Shown: one piece after another, positions 16,963 to 27,477 of the stretch
How the letters are laid out: every line of letters begins with the position of its first letter
Position numbering within the stretch: the stretch's first letter is position 1
Assembly (NCBI RefSeq): GCF_014696355.1
Contig: NZ_JACJQA010000006.1
Location: forward strand, 62,001-126,000
DNA length: 64,000 bases
Direction of reading: 5' to 3'
Source: Pseudanabaena sp. FACHB-1998
Lineage (GTDB): Bacteria > Cyanobacteriota > Cyanobacteriia > Pseudanabaenales > Pseudanabaenaceae
The notes under the pieces: model-generated
Database searches by the model: none
What the model saw: the letters and a program-made list of their open reading frames with translations, nothing else
What the model was told of the DNA's origin: nothing
Position numbers and translations under genes: made by a program

Positions 16963-19900
16963 ATGTCTTTAGTCTGTAACAATCCAAACAACTCTTCAAA
17001 TTTTAGCGTCTTACTAAAGGCAAATTGCTTGGGTGTTTTTGCTGTTGCTGTCAATTTTTTGACTATCCCCCTAGATGCTTATGCTCAGCTCGCAGTTGAT
17101 GGTTCCACGGCAACAGAAGTAAGAGGAAGCGTAATTTCTCCCACAGGCGCAGGAACAGTCAACGGTGGCAATTTATACAATAGCTTTCAAGAATTTAATG
17201 TACCGGCTAGTGGAGTCGTTTTCAATACAGGGGGGGCTACGGTTGAAGGCAACAAAATTAATAACATCATCAATCGCGTCACAGGGGAAAATCCATCAGC
17301 AATTCTCGGCACAATTGAAAGCCGCCAAGCCTTTCCCAATGCCAATCTGTTTTTGCTCAATCCCAATGGAGTCATATTTAGCCCCAACGCTAAGTTAGAT
17401 ATCGGCGGCTCTTTTAATGTCAGCACAGGTACTGGATTAGGCTTTGATCAAAACCAGAAATTTATCGTAGATCAGAACTCTCTCAATTTTCCCAGTGGTG
17501 ATCCTAAAAGTATTCAATTAGCAGTTAGCCGACCTGCGGCAATCATCAATCAAGGCAATCTGAGTGTTGCAGCGGGCAAGGATATTACCATCACCGCAGG
17601 CACTGTGATTAATTCGGGTAATTTATCTGCACCCAGTGGCAACGTGAGCTTGACGGCTGTATCAGGAAATAGTCAAGTGGAATTGCGATCGCCTGATCTG
17701 GTATTAAGTCTAAGCGTTCTTAAGAATGCTATCCCAACTAATTGGAATGGCACGATTTCCTCTTTGCCAAAACTAGCGGAATTATTAACAGGGCAAGCCG
17801 CCCAAGCTAATCAAGTTGTGGTTAAGCCCGATGGAAGTATTGCCTTGGTTGCTAGTCCTAGCGCCGCAGATATTGTGGTGAAGGATGGCATGGCGATCGC
17901 CTCTGGCAAGATCGACGTATCTTCTAATCTTGCGAAAGGTGGAAATGTTGGCATATTTGGGAATCAAGTCGGATTGGTTAATTCCTTGATTAATGCTTCT
18001 GGCAATACTGGTGGGGGGACGGTTTTGATCGGTGGCGATTTTCAGGGTAAGGGAATTGCGCCTAATGCTTTACAGACTTATGTGGATCGTAGTTCGCAAA
18101 TATTCGCGAATGGATTATTAACTGGTGATGGCGGGAAAGTAATTATTTGGGCGGATCGTTCGACTCAGTTTTATGGGGCGATCGCGGCAAGGGGTGGCGA
18201 CATATCAGGCAATGGCGGCTTTGTGGAAGTATCGGGAAAAGATAATCTCATTTATCAGGGTCAGACGGACACCCGCGCTATCAATGGCACAACAGGAACC
18301 CTACTTCTCGATCCTCAAAATATTAATATCGTCGCAGGTATTGATGCTCCTGCTCAATTAGCCGCTAACGATCAATTTGCCGATCCACCTACTCCTGGAA
18401 CAAGCAACATTAATAATGGCACAATTAATGCAGCAACTTCTGACGTAGTTCTGCAAGCCACAAGGGATATAATTTTTGGCGCTCCAATTAATATTGCGAC
18501 TTCGCGTATTGGCGTTACGGCTCAAGCTGGTAATAGTGTTTTTGTAACCTCTTCCATTACTACTAATAGAGGCAATGTTAATTTTACAGCAAATACTGGT
18601 TCCGCTCCAACAGGTTTAGGCAATATCTCAATTGGCAATGCTATTACAACAAATGGCGGGGCGGTCAATTTACAAAATAGCGGTGGCATTGGGGGCATTG
18701 GTATTGATGCTCCAATCACTACTAATGCTCCAATCACTACTAATGATGGGGCGATTGATATTAGGACTACCAATAGTTCTATTCAACTCAGAGGAAATCT
18801 TTCGTCTGGTGCAGGCGATATTAATGTAATTGGCAATGGTCAATCTGTTGGGATACAGGTGAATAATAGCGCTAAAATCTCTACTACCTCTGGCACAATC
18901 ACACTCAATGGTACTGGTAGTAATATTACTAATGACAGAGTTGGTTTAAGTATAGTTGGCGATAGTTCTATTGAGATTACCTCAGGTAGTGGAAATATTA
19001 ATCTCATAGGCAATGTTACCAATACTTTAGGGTCTAGTGGAATTGAATTCATCTCATTTGAACCTTCTAATCCTTCTGTTGGTGCTGGTAATTTAATAAA
19101 AATTCAAACCATCAGTGGCAATATCAATATCAGGGGCAACACGGCTAATCCTAACCAATTGGGTATCAATATTCCAAATCCGATTGGCACATTAACTATT
19201 GATAGTGGCTCAGGCAATTTGACGTTTACTAGTGATAGAAGTGTGTTCCCTAACATTGCTTTCAAGGGATCAGGGACTTTAAGCTTACAGCCCTTTAGCA
19301 ATAATACTTCATTAGAGATTAATAGCGGTGTAACTAATACTTCAGGTGTCACCACGAAGGTATTTGCAGATAAATCATTCTTTGATGCTCTTGCGGCTAG
19401 TACTGGTACTAATGGCTTTACGAATATCGCAATTGGCAGCACGACAACCAGTAATCCAATCACTCTAACGACTCCCGTCAACCTAACATCTCCATTACAG
19501 TTAAATTCCAATAATGGCACGATCGCCTTTAGCAATACGATAGATGGTAATCAAAATTTAACTGTAAATGCTGGAACTGGCGATATATTCATTAATAATT
19601 CTATTGGAAGCACCACTCCGTTAGGCAATATCATTCTCAATAGTTCAGGAAGAACTATCTTTAACATTGCAATCAATGCCGCAAGCTTGACTACTGATGC
19701 AGTTGGAACTACTGAATTAGGCGCGGTTGTCACGACTTCAGGCACGCAAACTTTTAATGATGCTGTCAATCTCTTCAATCCAATTCAGTTAAATACGACT
19801 AATAGCGCGATCGCCTTCAATAACACAATTAATGGAATTAATGGAATTAATGGAAACCAAAATCTAAATGTAAATTCTGGAACTGGAAATATAACCTTTA

Positions 19901-22900
19901 ATGGAGCAATTGGTAACCTTACGCCCTTAGGAAACATCATTGCTAATAGCTCAGGAATTACTAGATTTAACAGCCCAGTAAATGCAGCAAGCTTGACCAC
20001 CGATGCTGTGGGGACTACCGAACTAAGCGCGAATATCACCACTTTAGGCACACAAACTTACAATGATGTCGTAACTCTTACAAGCCCCAATGCGGTTCAG
20101 CTAAATACGACTAACAGTGCGATCTCCTTCAATAACACAATTGATGGAAATCAAGACTTAAACATAAGCACTGGGACATCAAATATTACATTTAATGTTG
20201 CTGTCGGTGCGACAAGTGCTTTAGGAAACATCACTATTGATGCCACAAGTACAGCCATATTTAATAGCAGCATTAATGCCGCCAGTTTAACAGTTGGCAA
20301 GATCGAACTAAAGGGCAATGTTACGACTTCAGGTACTCAGACCTACAACGATACAATCACTTTGGTGGTTCCAGCACAGTTCACAACCACTAATAGCGCG
20401 ATCGCTTTCAATAACACAATTGATGGAAATCAAGACTTAACCGTAAATTCTGGAACTGGAAATATAACCTTTAATGGAGCAATTGGAAACACCACTCCGT
20501 TGGGTAATATCATTCTCAACAGTTCAGGAATTACTAGATTTACTAGTCCTGTCAATGCCGCAAGCTTGTCTACTGATGTAGGTGGAACTACTGAATTAAA
20601 TGCCAACATTACCACTTCAGGCACACAAACCTACAATGATGCTGTCAGTCTGATCTTTACAAGTGTCATTCCAATTCAGTTAAACTCTACTAATAGCGCG
20701 ATTACTTTTAACAATAAGATTGATGGAGATCGAAGCTTAAATATCAATTCTGGAAATGGTAACATAACCTTCGGTGATGCAATTGGGATATTAGGAGTTC
20801 TCGCGACTAATAGTTCAGGAACTACCAGATTTAATAGTTCAGTCAATGCCGTAACCTTGACAAGCGGTGGTGGTGGAACTACTGAGCTAAATGCCAACAT
20901 CACTACCTCATCTTTTCAAAATTACTTAAATTCTGTCAATCTCACCAATGCTGTTCAGTTAAAATCAGGCTTTTTGCTATTTGATGCTCCTGTTAATGGA
21001 GCCTTTGACCTCATCTTGAATACTAACACTCCTATTTTTGCCAATGCCGCGATCGGCAACACAACTCCTCTCGCTAGTCTAGCGATCGCCCCGACAAGCA
21101 CACTCACAACCTCTAACGTGATTAACATAATTGCTAACGGCAATATCTCCACAGGGGCGATCAGCACTAGCACAGGAACGCCCATCAATACTAAATCAGT
21201 CTCTCTAACTAGTAATGCGGGTTCAATTAATGTGCAGGGAAACATCACGACCGCAAACCTCACGGGACAAGCAGCCAACGTCACCTTGCAAGCAAATCAA
21301 AATGTAACTATCGCAAATATTGACTCTAGGGGTAATACTATTCAGGGGGGAGCAGTATCACTGACTAGTCAAACTGGAAGCATAGCCACAGGCAATATTA
21401 CCACTTCAGGAAAAGTTGGTGGAGAGATATTCTTCAAGGCATCTACAGCAATTAATGCAGGGATCATTAACTCTAGTGGAACTGACAAAGCAGGAAATGT
21501 GACTCTCGACCCTTTGCGTGATGTGGTCGTAAGTTCCATTGATGCCTCTAGCCTCATCCAAGGCGGCAACGTGAAGCTTGTAAGTACAGGTGGCAATCTG
21601 AGAATAACAGATTCTATTCTCAGCAGTCTTGTAGCTTCCTGTAACGGCTCCAGTATCTGCACCAGTGGCGGTACGGGTGGCACTATCTCTCTGCAAACTG
21701 GAGGGTTAAATCCCTTTATTGTCGGCAATCCTAACCCTAACGGTTCCGTCGGTATTTTAACCACAGGAATTTCCACCATTGCCTTAAATACAAGTATTCC
21801 CGTTGCTTTAGGGCAAACCTTTATTGAGGGAGGTATCTCCATCTTCCCCGGAACTCGGTCAGGAGGTTCTTCAGGAACTACTCCCTTTGAACCCCTACCT
21901 AAGACTTGTGTTGTATGTGATGGTAATAATAGCAGCAATAATGGTGAACAGAATAATAGCAATGGTGGTGTAATAGACACTAGCGACATAAACAAAGGAA
22001 ATGCTGATAAAGAGTTAAGTGCAGGTAATCTCGACAAAGCATTTGTTTCAATTGAGAGTGCCTATGTTTCCGAGCTACAAGCCTTTTTAGGCAATAAAAT
22101 TAACTCCACTGAGTTAACCCTCGACCAAACTCAGGATGAACTTGGGCGACTTGCCGATCGCACTGGTGATATCGCCACACTTATTTATCCAATTTTGCTC
22201 CGCGATCGCATTGATATTTTGGTGATTCCTCCTAAAGGAATTGGGGTTCCCTTCCGTCGTTCTTCTACAGCAGCAAATAAAGCTACTGTGGAAGCATTAA
22301 TTACAGAGTACCGTAGTAATTTACAAAATCCTAATTCCAATGACTATCTAGAACAATCACAAGATCTCTATGACTTGATCATTCGCCCCATCGATAGTCA
22401 ATTAACGGCGATGAAAACTCAGACCTTAGTATTTGTGATGGATGGGGGCTTGCGGGTAATGCCCTCTGCGGCTTTCTATGATGGCAAACAGTTTTTGCTC
22501 GAACGCTATGCGATCGCGCATATTCCTTCTTTCCGTGCTATTCGTCTCGAAGAGCGCGATCGCAAAACCACAAAGGTTTTGGCTATGGGTTTAACCGAAG
22601 CTGTGCAAGGATTTAGTGCGTTGCCCTCTGTGGATACTGAAATTAAAACTATTTCTTCTGATCTCTCCAAGGGCAGCATATTCTTAAATAAAGAATTTAC
22701 CGTTAATAATCTGCAAAGCCAGCGCCAGCGAGGACAATATAACATTGTCCATTTGGGAACCCATGCTCAATTTGTCAGCAAAACGAGTAAGGATTCTTTC
22801 ATTCAGTTCTGGGATAGTCGTTTACGTCTATCCGAAATTCCTAAATTGAACTTTAATAATCCTGTAATTGATCTGTTGACCTTGAGTGCTTGTGAGACTG

Positions 22901-23229
22901 CCGTAGGCAATAATTTAGGAATTGCTGGATTGGCGGTGGATTCGGGAGCGCGGAGCGTTTTAGCATCTCTCTGGCAGGTTTCGGATGCTGGAACTGCTCC
23001 ATTGATGATTAGTTTTTATAAAGCTTTTCCTGAAGCCTTAAATAAAGCTCAAGCCATACAGAAAGCTCAAAAAAGTTTGCTGAATGGTACAGTCAAGCTT
23101 CAAGGTAATCAAATAGTAGGTATTGAAGGGTTTCCTAATATTTCTTTGCCTTTAGAAGTGGGTTCTTCTATCAACCTCAGTCATCCCTTCTACTGGTCTT
23201 CCTTCATTCTTGTCGGTAATTGGCTATAG
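16963..23229 (+). CDS. Second giant TPS exoprotein with C-terminal CHAT protease domain
   Basis: 2088 aa, a paralogue of the protein at 5479-14016 with the same plan: signal peptide ending at A41 (LDAYA-QLAVDG), TPS secretion domain with the N-P-N-G motif, a shorter beta-helical array built on T-T-N-S-A-I-A-F-N-N-T and T-T-S-G-T-Q-T-Y-N-D units, a linker rich in N and S, and a CHAT domain with H1934 (HLGTHAQF) and C1977 (LSACETAVG). Both proteins end in HPFYWSSFILVGNWL. A tract around 17715-18240 matches the first gene far better than the flanking TPS sequence does. Presumed cell-surface or released; the role of the protease is unknown. It is followed by its own terminator. Confidence 0.88.
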   Translation: MSLVCNNPNNSSNFSVLLKANCLGVFAVAVNFLTIPLDAYAQLAVDGSTATEVRGSVISPTGAGTVNGGNLYNSFQEFNVPASGVVFNTGGATVEGNKINNIINRVTGENPSAILGTIESRQAFPNANLFLLNPNGVIFSPNAKLDIGGSFNVSTGTGLGFDQNQKFIVDQNSLNFPSGDPKSIQLAVSRPAAIINQGNLSVAAGKDITITAGTVINSGNLSAPSGNVSLTAVSGNSQVELRSPDLVLSLSVLKNAIPTNWNGTISSLPKLAELLTGQAAQANQVVVKPDGSIALVASPSAADIVVKDGMAIASGKIDVSSNLAKGGNVGIFGNQVGLVNSLINASGNTGGGTVLIGGDFQGKGIAPNALQTYVDRSSQIFANGLLTGDGGKVIIWADRSTQFYGAIAARGGDISGNGGFVEVSGKDNLIYQGQTDTRAINGTTGTLLLDPQNINIVAGIDAPAQLAANDQFADPPTPGTSNINNGTINAATSDVVLQATRDIIFGAPINIATSRIGVTAQAGNSVFVTSSITTNRGNVNFTANTGSAPTGLGNISIGNAITTNGGAVNLQNSGGIGGIGIDAPITTNAPITTNDGAIDIRTTNSSIQLRGNLSSGAGDINVIGNGQSVGIQVNNSAKISTTSGTITLNGTGSNITNDRVGLSIVGDSSIEITSGSGNINLIGNVTNTLGSSGIEFISFEPSNPSVGAGNLIKIQTISGNINIRGNTANPNQLGINIPNPIGTLTIDSGSGNLTFTSDRSVFPNIAFKGSGTLSLQPFSNNTSLEINSGVTNTSGVTTKVFADKSFFDALAASTGTNGFTNIAIGSTTTSNPITLTTPVNLTSPLQLNSNNGTIAFSNTIDGNQNLTVNAGTGDIFINNSIGSTTPLGNIILNSSGRTIFNIAINAASLTTDAVGTTELGAVVTTSGTQTFNDAVNLFNPIQLNTTNSAIAFNNTINGINGINGNQNLNVNSGTGNITFNGAIGNLTPLGNIIANSSGITRFNSPVNAASLTTDAVGTTELSANITTLGTQTYNDVVTLTSPNAVQLNTTNSAISFNNTIDGNQDLNISTGTSNITFNVAVGATSALGNITIDATSTAIFNSSINAASLTVGKIELKGNVTTSGTQTYNDTITLVVPAQFTTTNSAIAFNNTIDGNQDLTVNSGTGNITFNGAIGNTTPLGNIILNSSGITRFTSPVNAASLSTDVGGTTELNANITTSGTQTYNDAVSLIFTSVIPIQLNSTNSAITFNNKIDGDRSLNINSGNGNITFGDAIGILGVLATNSSGTTRFNSSVNAVTLTSGGGGTTELNANITTSSFQNYLNSVNLTNAVQLKSGFLLFDAPVNGAFDLILNTNTPIFANAAIGNTTPLASLAIAPTSTLTTSNVINIIANGNISTGAISTSTGTPINTKSVSLTSNAGSINVQGNITTANLTGQAANVTLQANQNVTIANIDSRGNTIQGGAVSLTSQTGSIATGNITTSGKVGGEIFFKASTAINAGIINSSGTDKAGNVTLDPLRDVVVSSIDASSLIQGGNVKLVSTGGNLRITDSILSSLVASCNGSSICTSGGTGGTISLQTGGLNPFIVGNPNPNGSVGILTTGISTIALNTSIPVALGQTFIEGGISIFPGTRSGGSSGTTPFEPLPKTCVVCDGNNSSNNGEQNNSNGGVIDTSDINKGNADKELSAGNLDKAFVSIESAYVSELQAFLGNKINSTELTLDQTQDELGRLADRTGDIATLIYPILLRDRIDILVIPPKGIGVPFRRSSTAANKATVEALITEYRSNLQNPNSNDYLEQSQDLYDLIIRPIDSQLTAMKTQTLVFVMDGGLRVMPSAAFYDGKQFLLERYAIAHIPSFRAIRLEERDRKTTKVLAMGLTEAVQGFSALPSVDTEIKTISSDLSKGSIFLNKEFTVNNLQSQRQRGQYNIVHLGTHAQFVSKTSKDSFIQFWDSRLRLSEIPKLNFNNPVIDLLTLSACETAVGNNLGIAGLAVDSGARSVLASLWQVSDAGTAPLMISFYKAFPEALNKAQAIQKAQKSLLNGTVKLQGNQIVGIEGFPNISLPLEVGSSINLSHPFYWSSFILVGNWL

Positions 23230-23241
23230 ATATAAATTTTC

Positions 23242-23284
23242 CCCAAAGAGAGATGCAGCGCTTCGCGCTGCATCTCTCTTTGGG
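23242..23284 (+). terminator. Terminator hairpin of the second exoprotein gene
   Basis: Perfect 20-bp arms (23242-23261 and 23265-23284) with a TTC loop and a GCAGCGC tip, followed by TTTTAG. The tip resembles that of the dispersed family A/B hairpins. Confidence 0.75.
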
Positions 23285-23346
23285 TTTTAGCGGTAGTTAT
23301 TAAGTCTACAGATGGTATAACTTTGGTGATAGGTTAGTATAAAAAA

Positions 23347-23817
23347 ATGGCTGGAGTTTACAAACTAAACATCACCGAAAGTGTTGAAGAACTCAAGCAG
23401 ATCATGAAAAAGCAAAAAAATCCATCCGATAAGGATCGGGTACAACTGCTGTATTTGCTCAAGAGTGAACAGACAAAAACGGTACAAGATGCGGCAAAAA
23501 TGCTAGGCAAGCATCGAGTTACAGTACAAGAGTGGCTAAAGTTGTACCGCGATGGTGGAATTATCGAATTGCTTAACCACAAGCCGCGCGTCGGTCGCAA
23601 GCATAGTATTCCGCAATGGGCTCAGGATGCTTTAAGCCAACGCTTGCAAACGGGAGAGGAATTTAAAAGCTACCACGAAATTTGTCAATGGTTAGAAAAG
23701 CAATTGGGAATCGTATCAACTTATAAGACGGTGCATCAATTAGTGAGATATCGTCTCAAAGCCTTGCCCAAAGCATCACACACTACTAGCCCTAGTAGTA
23801 CTTCGGAACAATCATAA
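23347..23817 (+). CDS. IS630-type helix-turn-helix protein (orphan transposase N-half)
   Basis: 156 aa. Residues about 25-75 form a homeodomain-like HTH (DAAKMLGKHRVTVQEWLKLY) and about 85-140 a winged-helix segment (ALSQRLQTGEEFKSYHEICQ, then STYKTVHQLVRYRLKA). This is the N-terminal DNA-binding half of IS630/Tc1-type transposases, which in many cyanobacterial copies is a separate ORF. The DDE catalytic half is absent: the gene ends in a Ser/Thr tail, and the next gene runs the other way. It is either a stranded orfA or a domesticated DNA-binding protein. No terminal repeats were found around it. Confidence 0.7.
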   Translation: MAGVYKLNITESVEELKQIMKKQKNPSDKDRVQLLYLLKSEQTKTVQDAAKMLGKHRVTVQEWLKLYRDGGIIELLNHKPRVGRKHSIPQWAQDALSQRLQTGEEFKSYHEICQWLEKQLGIVSTYKTVHQLVRYRLKALPKASHTTSPSSTSEQS

Positions 23818-23821
23818 AAAT

Positions 23822-23850
23822 AAAAAAGCCTTGCAAAGCAAGGCTTTTTT
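23822..23850. terminator. Bidirectional terminator between the HTH gene and tolC-like gene
   Basis: 13-bp arms (23822-23834 and 23838-23850) with an AAA loop. The outer bases are an A-run on the left and a T-run on the right, so it can stop both converging transcripts. Confidence 0.8.
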
Positions 23851-23855
23851 ACTTT

Positions 23856-25484
23856 TTAAAGCCCGCTAACGGCACGTTCCAGATTAGCGCGAGACTGGTT
23901 ATAGCCAATGATCGCTTGGACTCGGTTAACATCGGCGCGAGTGAAATCCGACTCAGCATTAATCACTTCAAGCTGTGTGCCAACTCCAGCGTCAAGACGC
24001 AATCTAGCCAAACGTAGAGCCTCTTCAGCTTGCTGCACGGCTTTGGTGGCGGTTTCAATTTGCTGACGACGCGATCGCTGATTGATAAAGGACTCTTCGA
24101 CATCATAGCGAGCTTGGCGAGCCGCTTGCTCAAAGCGACTTTCGGCTAAGGCTTGATCGGCTTTAAACTGATCCACCTGAGCCGAAGCTCTGCCCCCATC
24201 GTACAGATTCCATTCCAGTCTTGCGCCCAACTGATAGCCCGTGCCGATGCCCCCGCCACTCGTAAATTCAGACGCAGTATTCACGTTAGCAAAGACACTA
24301 ACTTGGGGACCCAATCGGGCAAGGGAAGTATTAGCGCGATCGCGGGCTACTTCCCGCTCCAGCTTACGAGTATCTAATTCGGCGCGATTCCTGACAGCAA
24401 GAACGATGGTTTCCTCTAAAGGCAATTTCCATTCGGATACAGGTTCGATTTTATCAGCAGCCGTAATTTCCACGGTGGGCGGATAGTTAAGCTGGCGGGA
24501 CAATTCGCGTCGGGCGACCAATTGCGCGGCTTCAGCATTAAATAAATCTTGTTTTGCATTAGCTAGTTGGACTTCTGACTGCAAAACGTCAAATTTCGTC
24601 CCAACCCCTGCCCTTTCCCTTGCTTGGGTGTCCTTCAGACTCTTTTCCGCATTTTCCACGGCTTTCCGTCGAATGCGAATGGTTTCATCGGCATTTTGTA
24701 AGTTGTAGTAGCCAGTAACAATTCCTAAGCGTAGAGCTTGCCTAGCCCGATTTAGATCTGATTCAGCAATGCGTAAGTTATTTTCGGCTACGCGAATTGT
24801 GTAATCATTAACGCCAGAGTCAAAGAGGTTATAGGAAACACCTACAGTACCCGAAAGCGGATTGCTGATGGTGTTACTGGATATATTACCTGTGCTATTT
24901 GTACTCCTATTAATATTGCTCAACCTTGATTGGGCGGAATCGTTGTAGCTATATTGCAAGGAACCTGTAACAGTTGGCGATCGCCCTGCCTCGGCTTCGG
25001 CTAGAGCCGCACGGGCGCGATCAATTGCAATACGGGCTTGAATCCAATCCGAGTTAGTTCTTTCGACTAAGTCCAGCAGTTCCTGAAGCGTGACTGCTTT
25101 GGTGTTCTCTAACTTAACTTGGCTCGGTGTGGTAGGTACAACTAAGGTCTGCGAGGGATCGAGCTTTCCGGGGGCGGATACAGAAGCGCTGGGTAAGACT
25201 CTCGCGGGTTCTGTCGAGCTAATGAGTACAGGCTGCGATCGCTTAGTTTCTTGATTGTCTAAGGTTACAGGAATTGTTAAAGCCTCTGGGGTTAATACCT
25301 CTGGCTTCGCTGCAACTTTAAATTCAAATATATTAGTGGATGAGGTTATTTGGGTGTCAGGCTCTAGGACGACCTTGGTAACAGGGCGTAGAGGTATTGT
25401 AAACTCTTGAGCATTGGCTGTCCAAGCTGGAATCAGAAGCGATACACTCGCACCAAGCGTCAACCAACTGGAAGAAATTCGCAT
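23856..25484 (-). CDS. TolC-family outer-membrane efflux protein
   Basis: 542 aa. A signal peptide (residues 1-25, ending TANA) is followed by a Pro/Val-rich N-terminal extension of about 120 residues found in cyanobacterial TolC proteins. Two outer-membrane-efflux repeats then begin at about 130 (TLQELLDLVERTNSDWIQAR) and 345 (LPLEETIVLAVRNRAELDTR), each rich in long amphipathic helices with A-E-A-x-L-x-x-A-R patterns. The trimer would form the outer-membrane channel for type I secretion or drug efflux. No adaptor or ABC gene is adjacent, so the inner-membrane partner is elsewhere. The nearby TPS exoproteins normally use TpsB rather than TolC, so a link is not assumed. Confidence 0.88.
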   Translation of the reverse strand: MRISSSWLTLGASVSLLIPAWTANAQEFTIPLRPVTKVVLEPDTQITSSTNIFEFKVAAKPEVLTPEALTIPVTLDNQETKRSQPVLISSTEPARVLPSASVSAPGKLDPSQTLVVPTTPSQVKLENTKAVTLQELLDLVERTNSDWIQARIAIDRARAALAEAEAGRSPTVTGSLQYSYNDSAQSRLSNINRSTNSTGNISSNTISNPLSGTVGVSYNLFDSGVNDYTIRVAENNLRIAESDLNRARQALRLGIVTGYYNLQNADETIRIRRKAVENAEKSLKDTQARERAGVGTKFDVLQSEVQLANAKQDLFNAEAAQLVARRELSRQLNYPPTVEITAADKIEPVSEWKLPLEETIVLAVRNRAELDTRKLEREVARDRANTSLARLGPQVSVFANVNTASEFTSGGGIGTGYQLGARLEWNLYDGGRASAQVDQFKADQALAESRFEQAARQARYDVEESFINQRSRRQQIETATKAVQQAEEALRLARLRLDAGVGTQLEVINAESDFTRADVNRVQAIIGYNQSRANLERAVSGL

Positions 25485-25771
25485 AATCTAGTCCGTTACT
25501 CCTCGTATCTAAACTGCCGCCAACATAACTTACTTTCAGCATCTTCTGATAGCACACACATCACAATCATCATCCAATCGGGTAGACATATGGCAAGTGT
25601 GGGTAACCTAAGTAGCTTTCAGATTGTAGTATAGCGACAGACATTTTAGTTTAATACATAAAATCTAAAAGAGTGAGACATTGTCCTGCTTAAGTCGCCA
25701 CAGAAAGGCGGCTAAGAACTCACGTTAATATAGATTTAATAATGCGACACAATCTATAGACTCTATACAAA

Positions 25772-27298
25772 ATGAATATTCTTACATCAGTAAATACGGC
25801 TCAAGTTTGGCAGGGAGATGCCTTAGCGATCGCCGTTTTTGCTAGTCCTAAGGACAATGAATCATCCGAAAGTACCGCACCCAAAAAATTTAAGCTATCT
25901 GAGGCGCTAGGGAACTTAGATGTCAAGGTTTTGGGCTGTACTTTAACGGATTTAATTACAGAATCAGAATTTACGGGAGAAGTGGGATCGTCGGTCAGTG
26001 GTCGCGTCGGGGTAGATTATGCGATCCGTAAAGTCATGGTGATTGGCTTGGGTGATCCTGCTAAAACCACGGTCGATGCTTGGCGCAAGGCAGCCGCAAC
26101 AGCCGCAAAATGGGCGAATAAGGAGAAGGCGAAAACCTTAGCCCTATCTTTTCCGAGCTATAACCAAGATGTCAGCACAACCACGCAAGCGATCGCGGAA
26201 GGTGTTTTATTAGCCACGCACCAAGATAAGCGCTTTAAGTCTAAAAATGCTCAACCTTTAATTTTCGAAAAGGTGGAAATCTTAGAAACTAATGCTGAAG
26301 TGGGAGATCCTGCGATCGCTAAGGCGCAACAAATTGTGGATGGGGTGATCTTGGCGCGAGAATTGGTCTCCGCTCCTGCCAATATTGTTACACCGATTAC
26401 GCTTGCCGAAACCGCAGTGGCGATCGCCTCAGAATCGAACTATTTCACCGCCAAAATTCTCGAACAGGCTGATTGTGAAGCGCTGGGCATGGGCGCATTT
26501 CTGGGCGTAGCCAAGGCTTCAGACATTCCGCCTAAGTTTATTCATCTCACCTATAGCAATGGCACACCGAAGCGCAAACTGGCGATCGTTGGCAAGGGTT
26601 TAACCTTTGATTCGGGTGGCTTAAACCTTAAAACAGGGGTTGGCAGCAGCATCGAACTCATGAAAACCGATATGGGTGGTTCTGCCGCCGCTCTCGGTGC
26701 AGCGAAGGCGATCGCCCAGCTTCAGCCCACCGATATCGAAGTGCATTTCATCGTAGCAACTTGCGAAAATATGGTTAGTGGTCGCGCCATGCGTCCGGGA
26801 GATATTCTCACCGCTTCCAATGGCAAAACCATTGAGGTAAATAATACCGATGCCGAAGGTCGCTTGACCCTAGCTGATGCCCTTGTCTATGCGGATAAAC
26901 TTGGTGTCGATGCGATCGTTGATTTGGCAACCTTGACTGGGGCTTGTGTGGTGGCTCTCGGCGAAGATATTGCGGGAATGTGGTCGATTGATGAGGCTTG
27001 GGCTGAGGCGATCGCTAAAGCTGCGAAGGACGCTGGTGAAAAGTTCTGGCGGATGCCCCTCGAAGATCCCTATTTCGATCAATTGAAGTCGGTAGTTGCC
27101 GATTTTAAAAATACTGGTTCCCGTGCAGGCGGCGCAATTACGGGTGCATTATTCCTGAAGCAATTTGTGGAAAAAACAACTGCTTGGGCGCACCTTGATG
27201 TGGCGGGTCCTGTGTGGACAGAGCGCGAGTCTGGCTATAACAATGCTGGCGGCACTGGTTTTGCCGTCAGGACTTTGGTTAATCTGATTATTAATTAA
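25772..27298 (+). CDS. pepA: Leucyl aminopeptidase (M17 family)
   Basis: Removes N-terminal residues from peptides in the cytosol; M17 enzymes are two-metal hexamers. The 508 aa match the usual family length. The C-terminal catalytic domain shows the metal and catalytic stretch [26 protein letters not shown] and the family signature N-T-D-A-E-G-R-L at residues 358-365. The N-terminal domain is less conserved, as is usual. It stands alone, divergent from the tolC-like gene, with 287 bp between them and no clear promoter. Confidence 0.95.
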   Translation: MNILTSVNTAQVWQGDALAIAVFASPKDNESSESTAPKKFKLSEALGNLDVKVLGCTLTDLITESEFTGEVGSSVSGRVGVDYAIRKVMVIGLGDPAKTTVDAWRKAAATAAKWANKEKAKTLALSFPSYNQDVSTTTQAIAEGVLLATHQDKRFKSKNAQPLIFEKVEILETNAEVGDPAIAKAQQIVDGVILARELVSAPANIVTPITLAETAVAIASESNYFTAKILEQADCEALGMGAFLGVAKASDIPPKFIHLTYSNGTPKRKLAIVGKGLTFDSGGLNLKTGVGSSIELMKTDMGGSAAALGAAKAIAQLQPTDIEVHFIVATCENMVSGRAMRPGDILTASNGKTIEVNNTDAEGRLTLADALVYADKLGVDAIVDLATLTGACVVALGEDIAGMWSIDEAWAEAIAKAAKDAGEKFWRMPLEDPYFDQLKSVVADFKNTGSRAGGAITGALFLKQFVEKTTAWAHLDVAGPVWTERESGYNNAGGTGFAVRTLVNLIIN

Positions 27299-27309
27299 AA
27301 ATACAAGGT

Positions 27310-27440
27310 GCGGCTTAATAACCCCAAGAACCCAAATAAGCTGATTCGCCCGCGAAGCGGGCGAATCAGCTTATTTGAGTTTTATATTTGATCATGCCTC
27401 CCTACGTATAAGGTGCGGCTTTGCCGCACCTTATACTTTT
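27310..27440. repeat. Tandem hairpins downstream of pepA (family-D-like)
   Basis: Perfect 21-bp arms at 27333-27353 and 27357-27377 (loop GAA, tip CGCCCGC) are followed by GTTTTATATTTGATCATGCC, which resembles the right end of family D. A second palindrome at about 27409-27436 (TATAAGGTGCGGC-TTT-GCCGCACCTTATA) lies just before the TatD gene. The first probably terminates pepA. Confidence 0.65.
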
Positions 27441-27477
27441 AATTATGGGTGTGGCTTTGCTATACCTTCTAAATTTT

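Noticed and set aside
21369-22037. Minus-strand 222-codon frame in the second exoprotein gene
   Set aside because: Antisense of the conserved linker and TPS-CHAT coding sequence; a matching antisense frame in the first gene follows from paralogy, not function.
23856-25484. TolC-like gene as the secretion partner of the TPS-CHAT proteins
   Set aside because: TPS proteins are known to use TpsB pores with POTRA domains, and this protein has the TolC repeat structure. Proximity alone is not enough.
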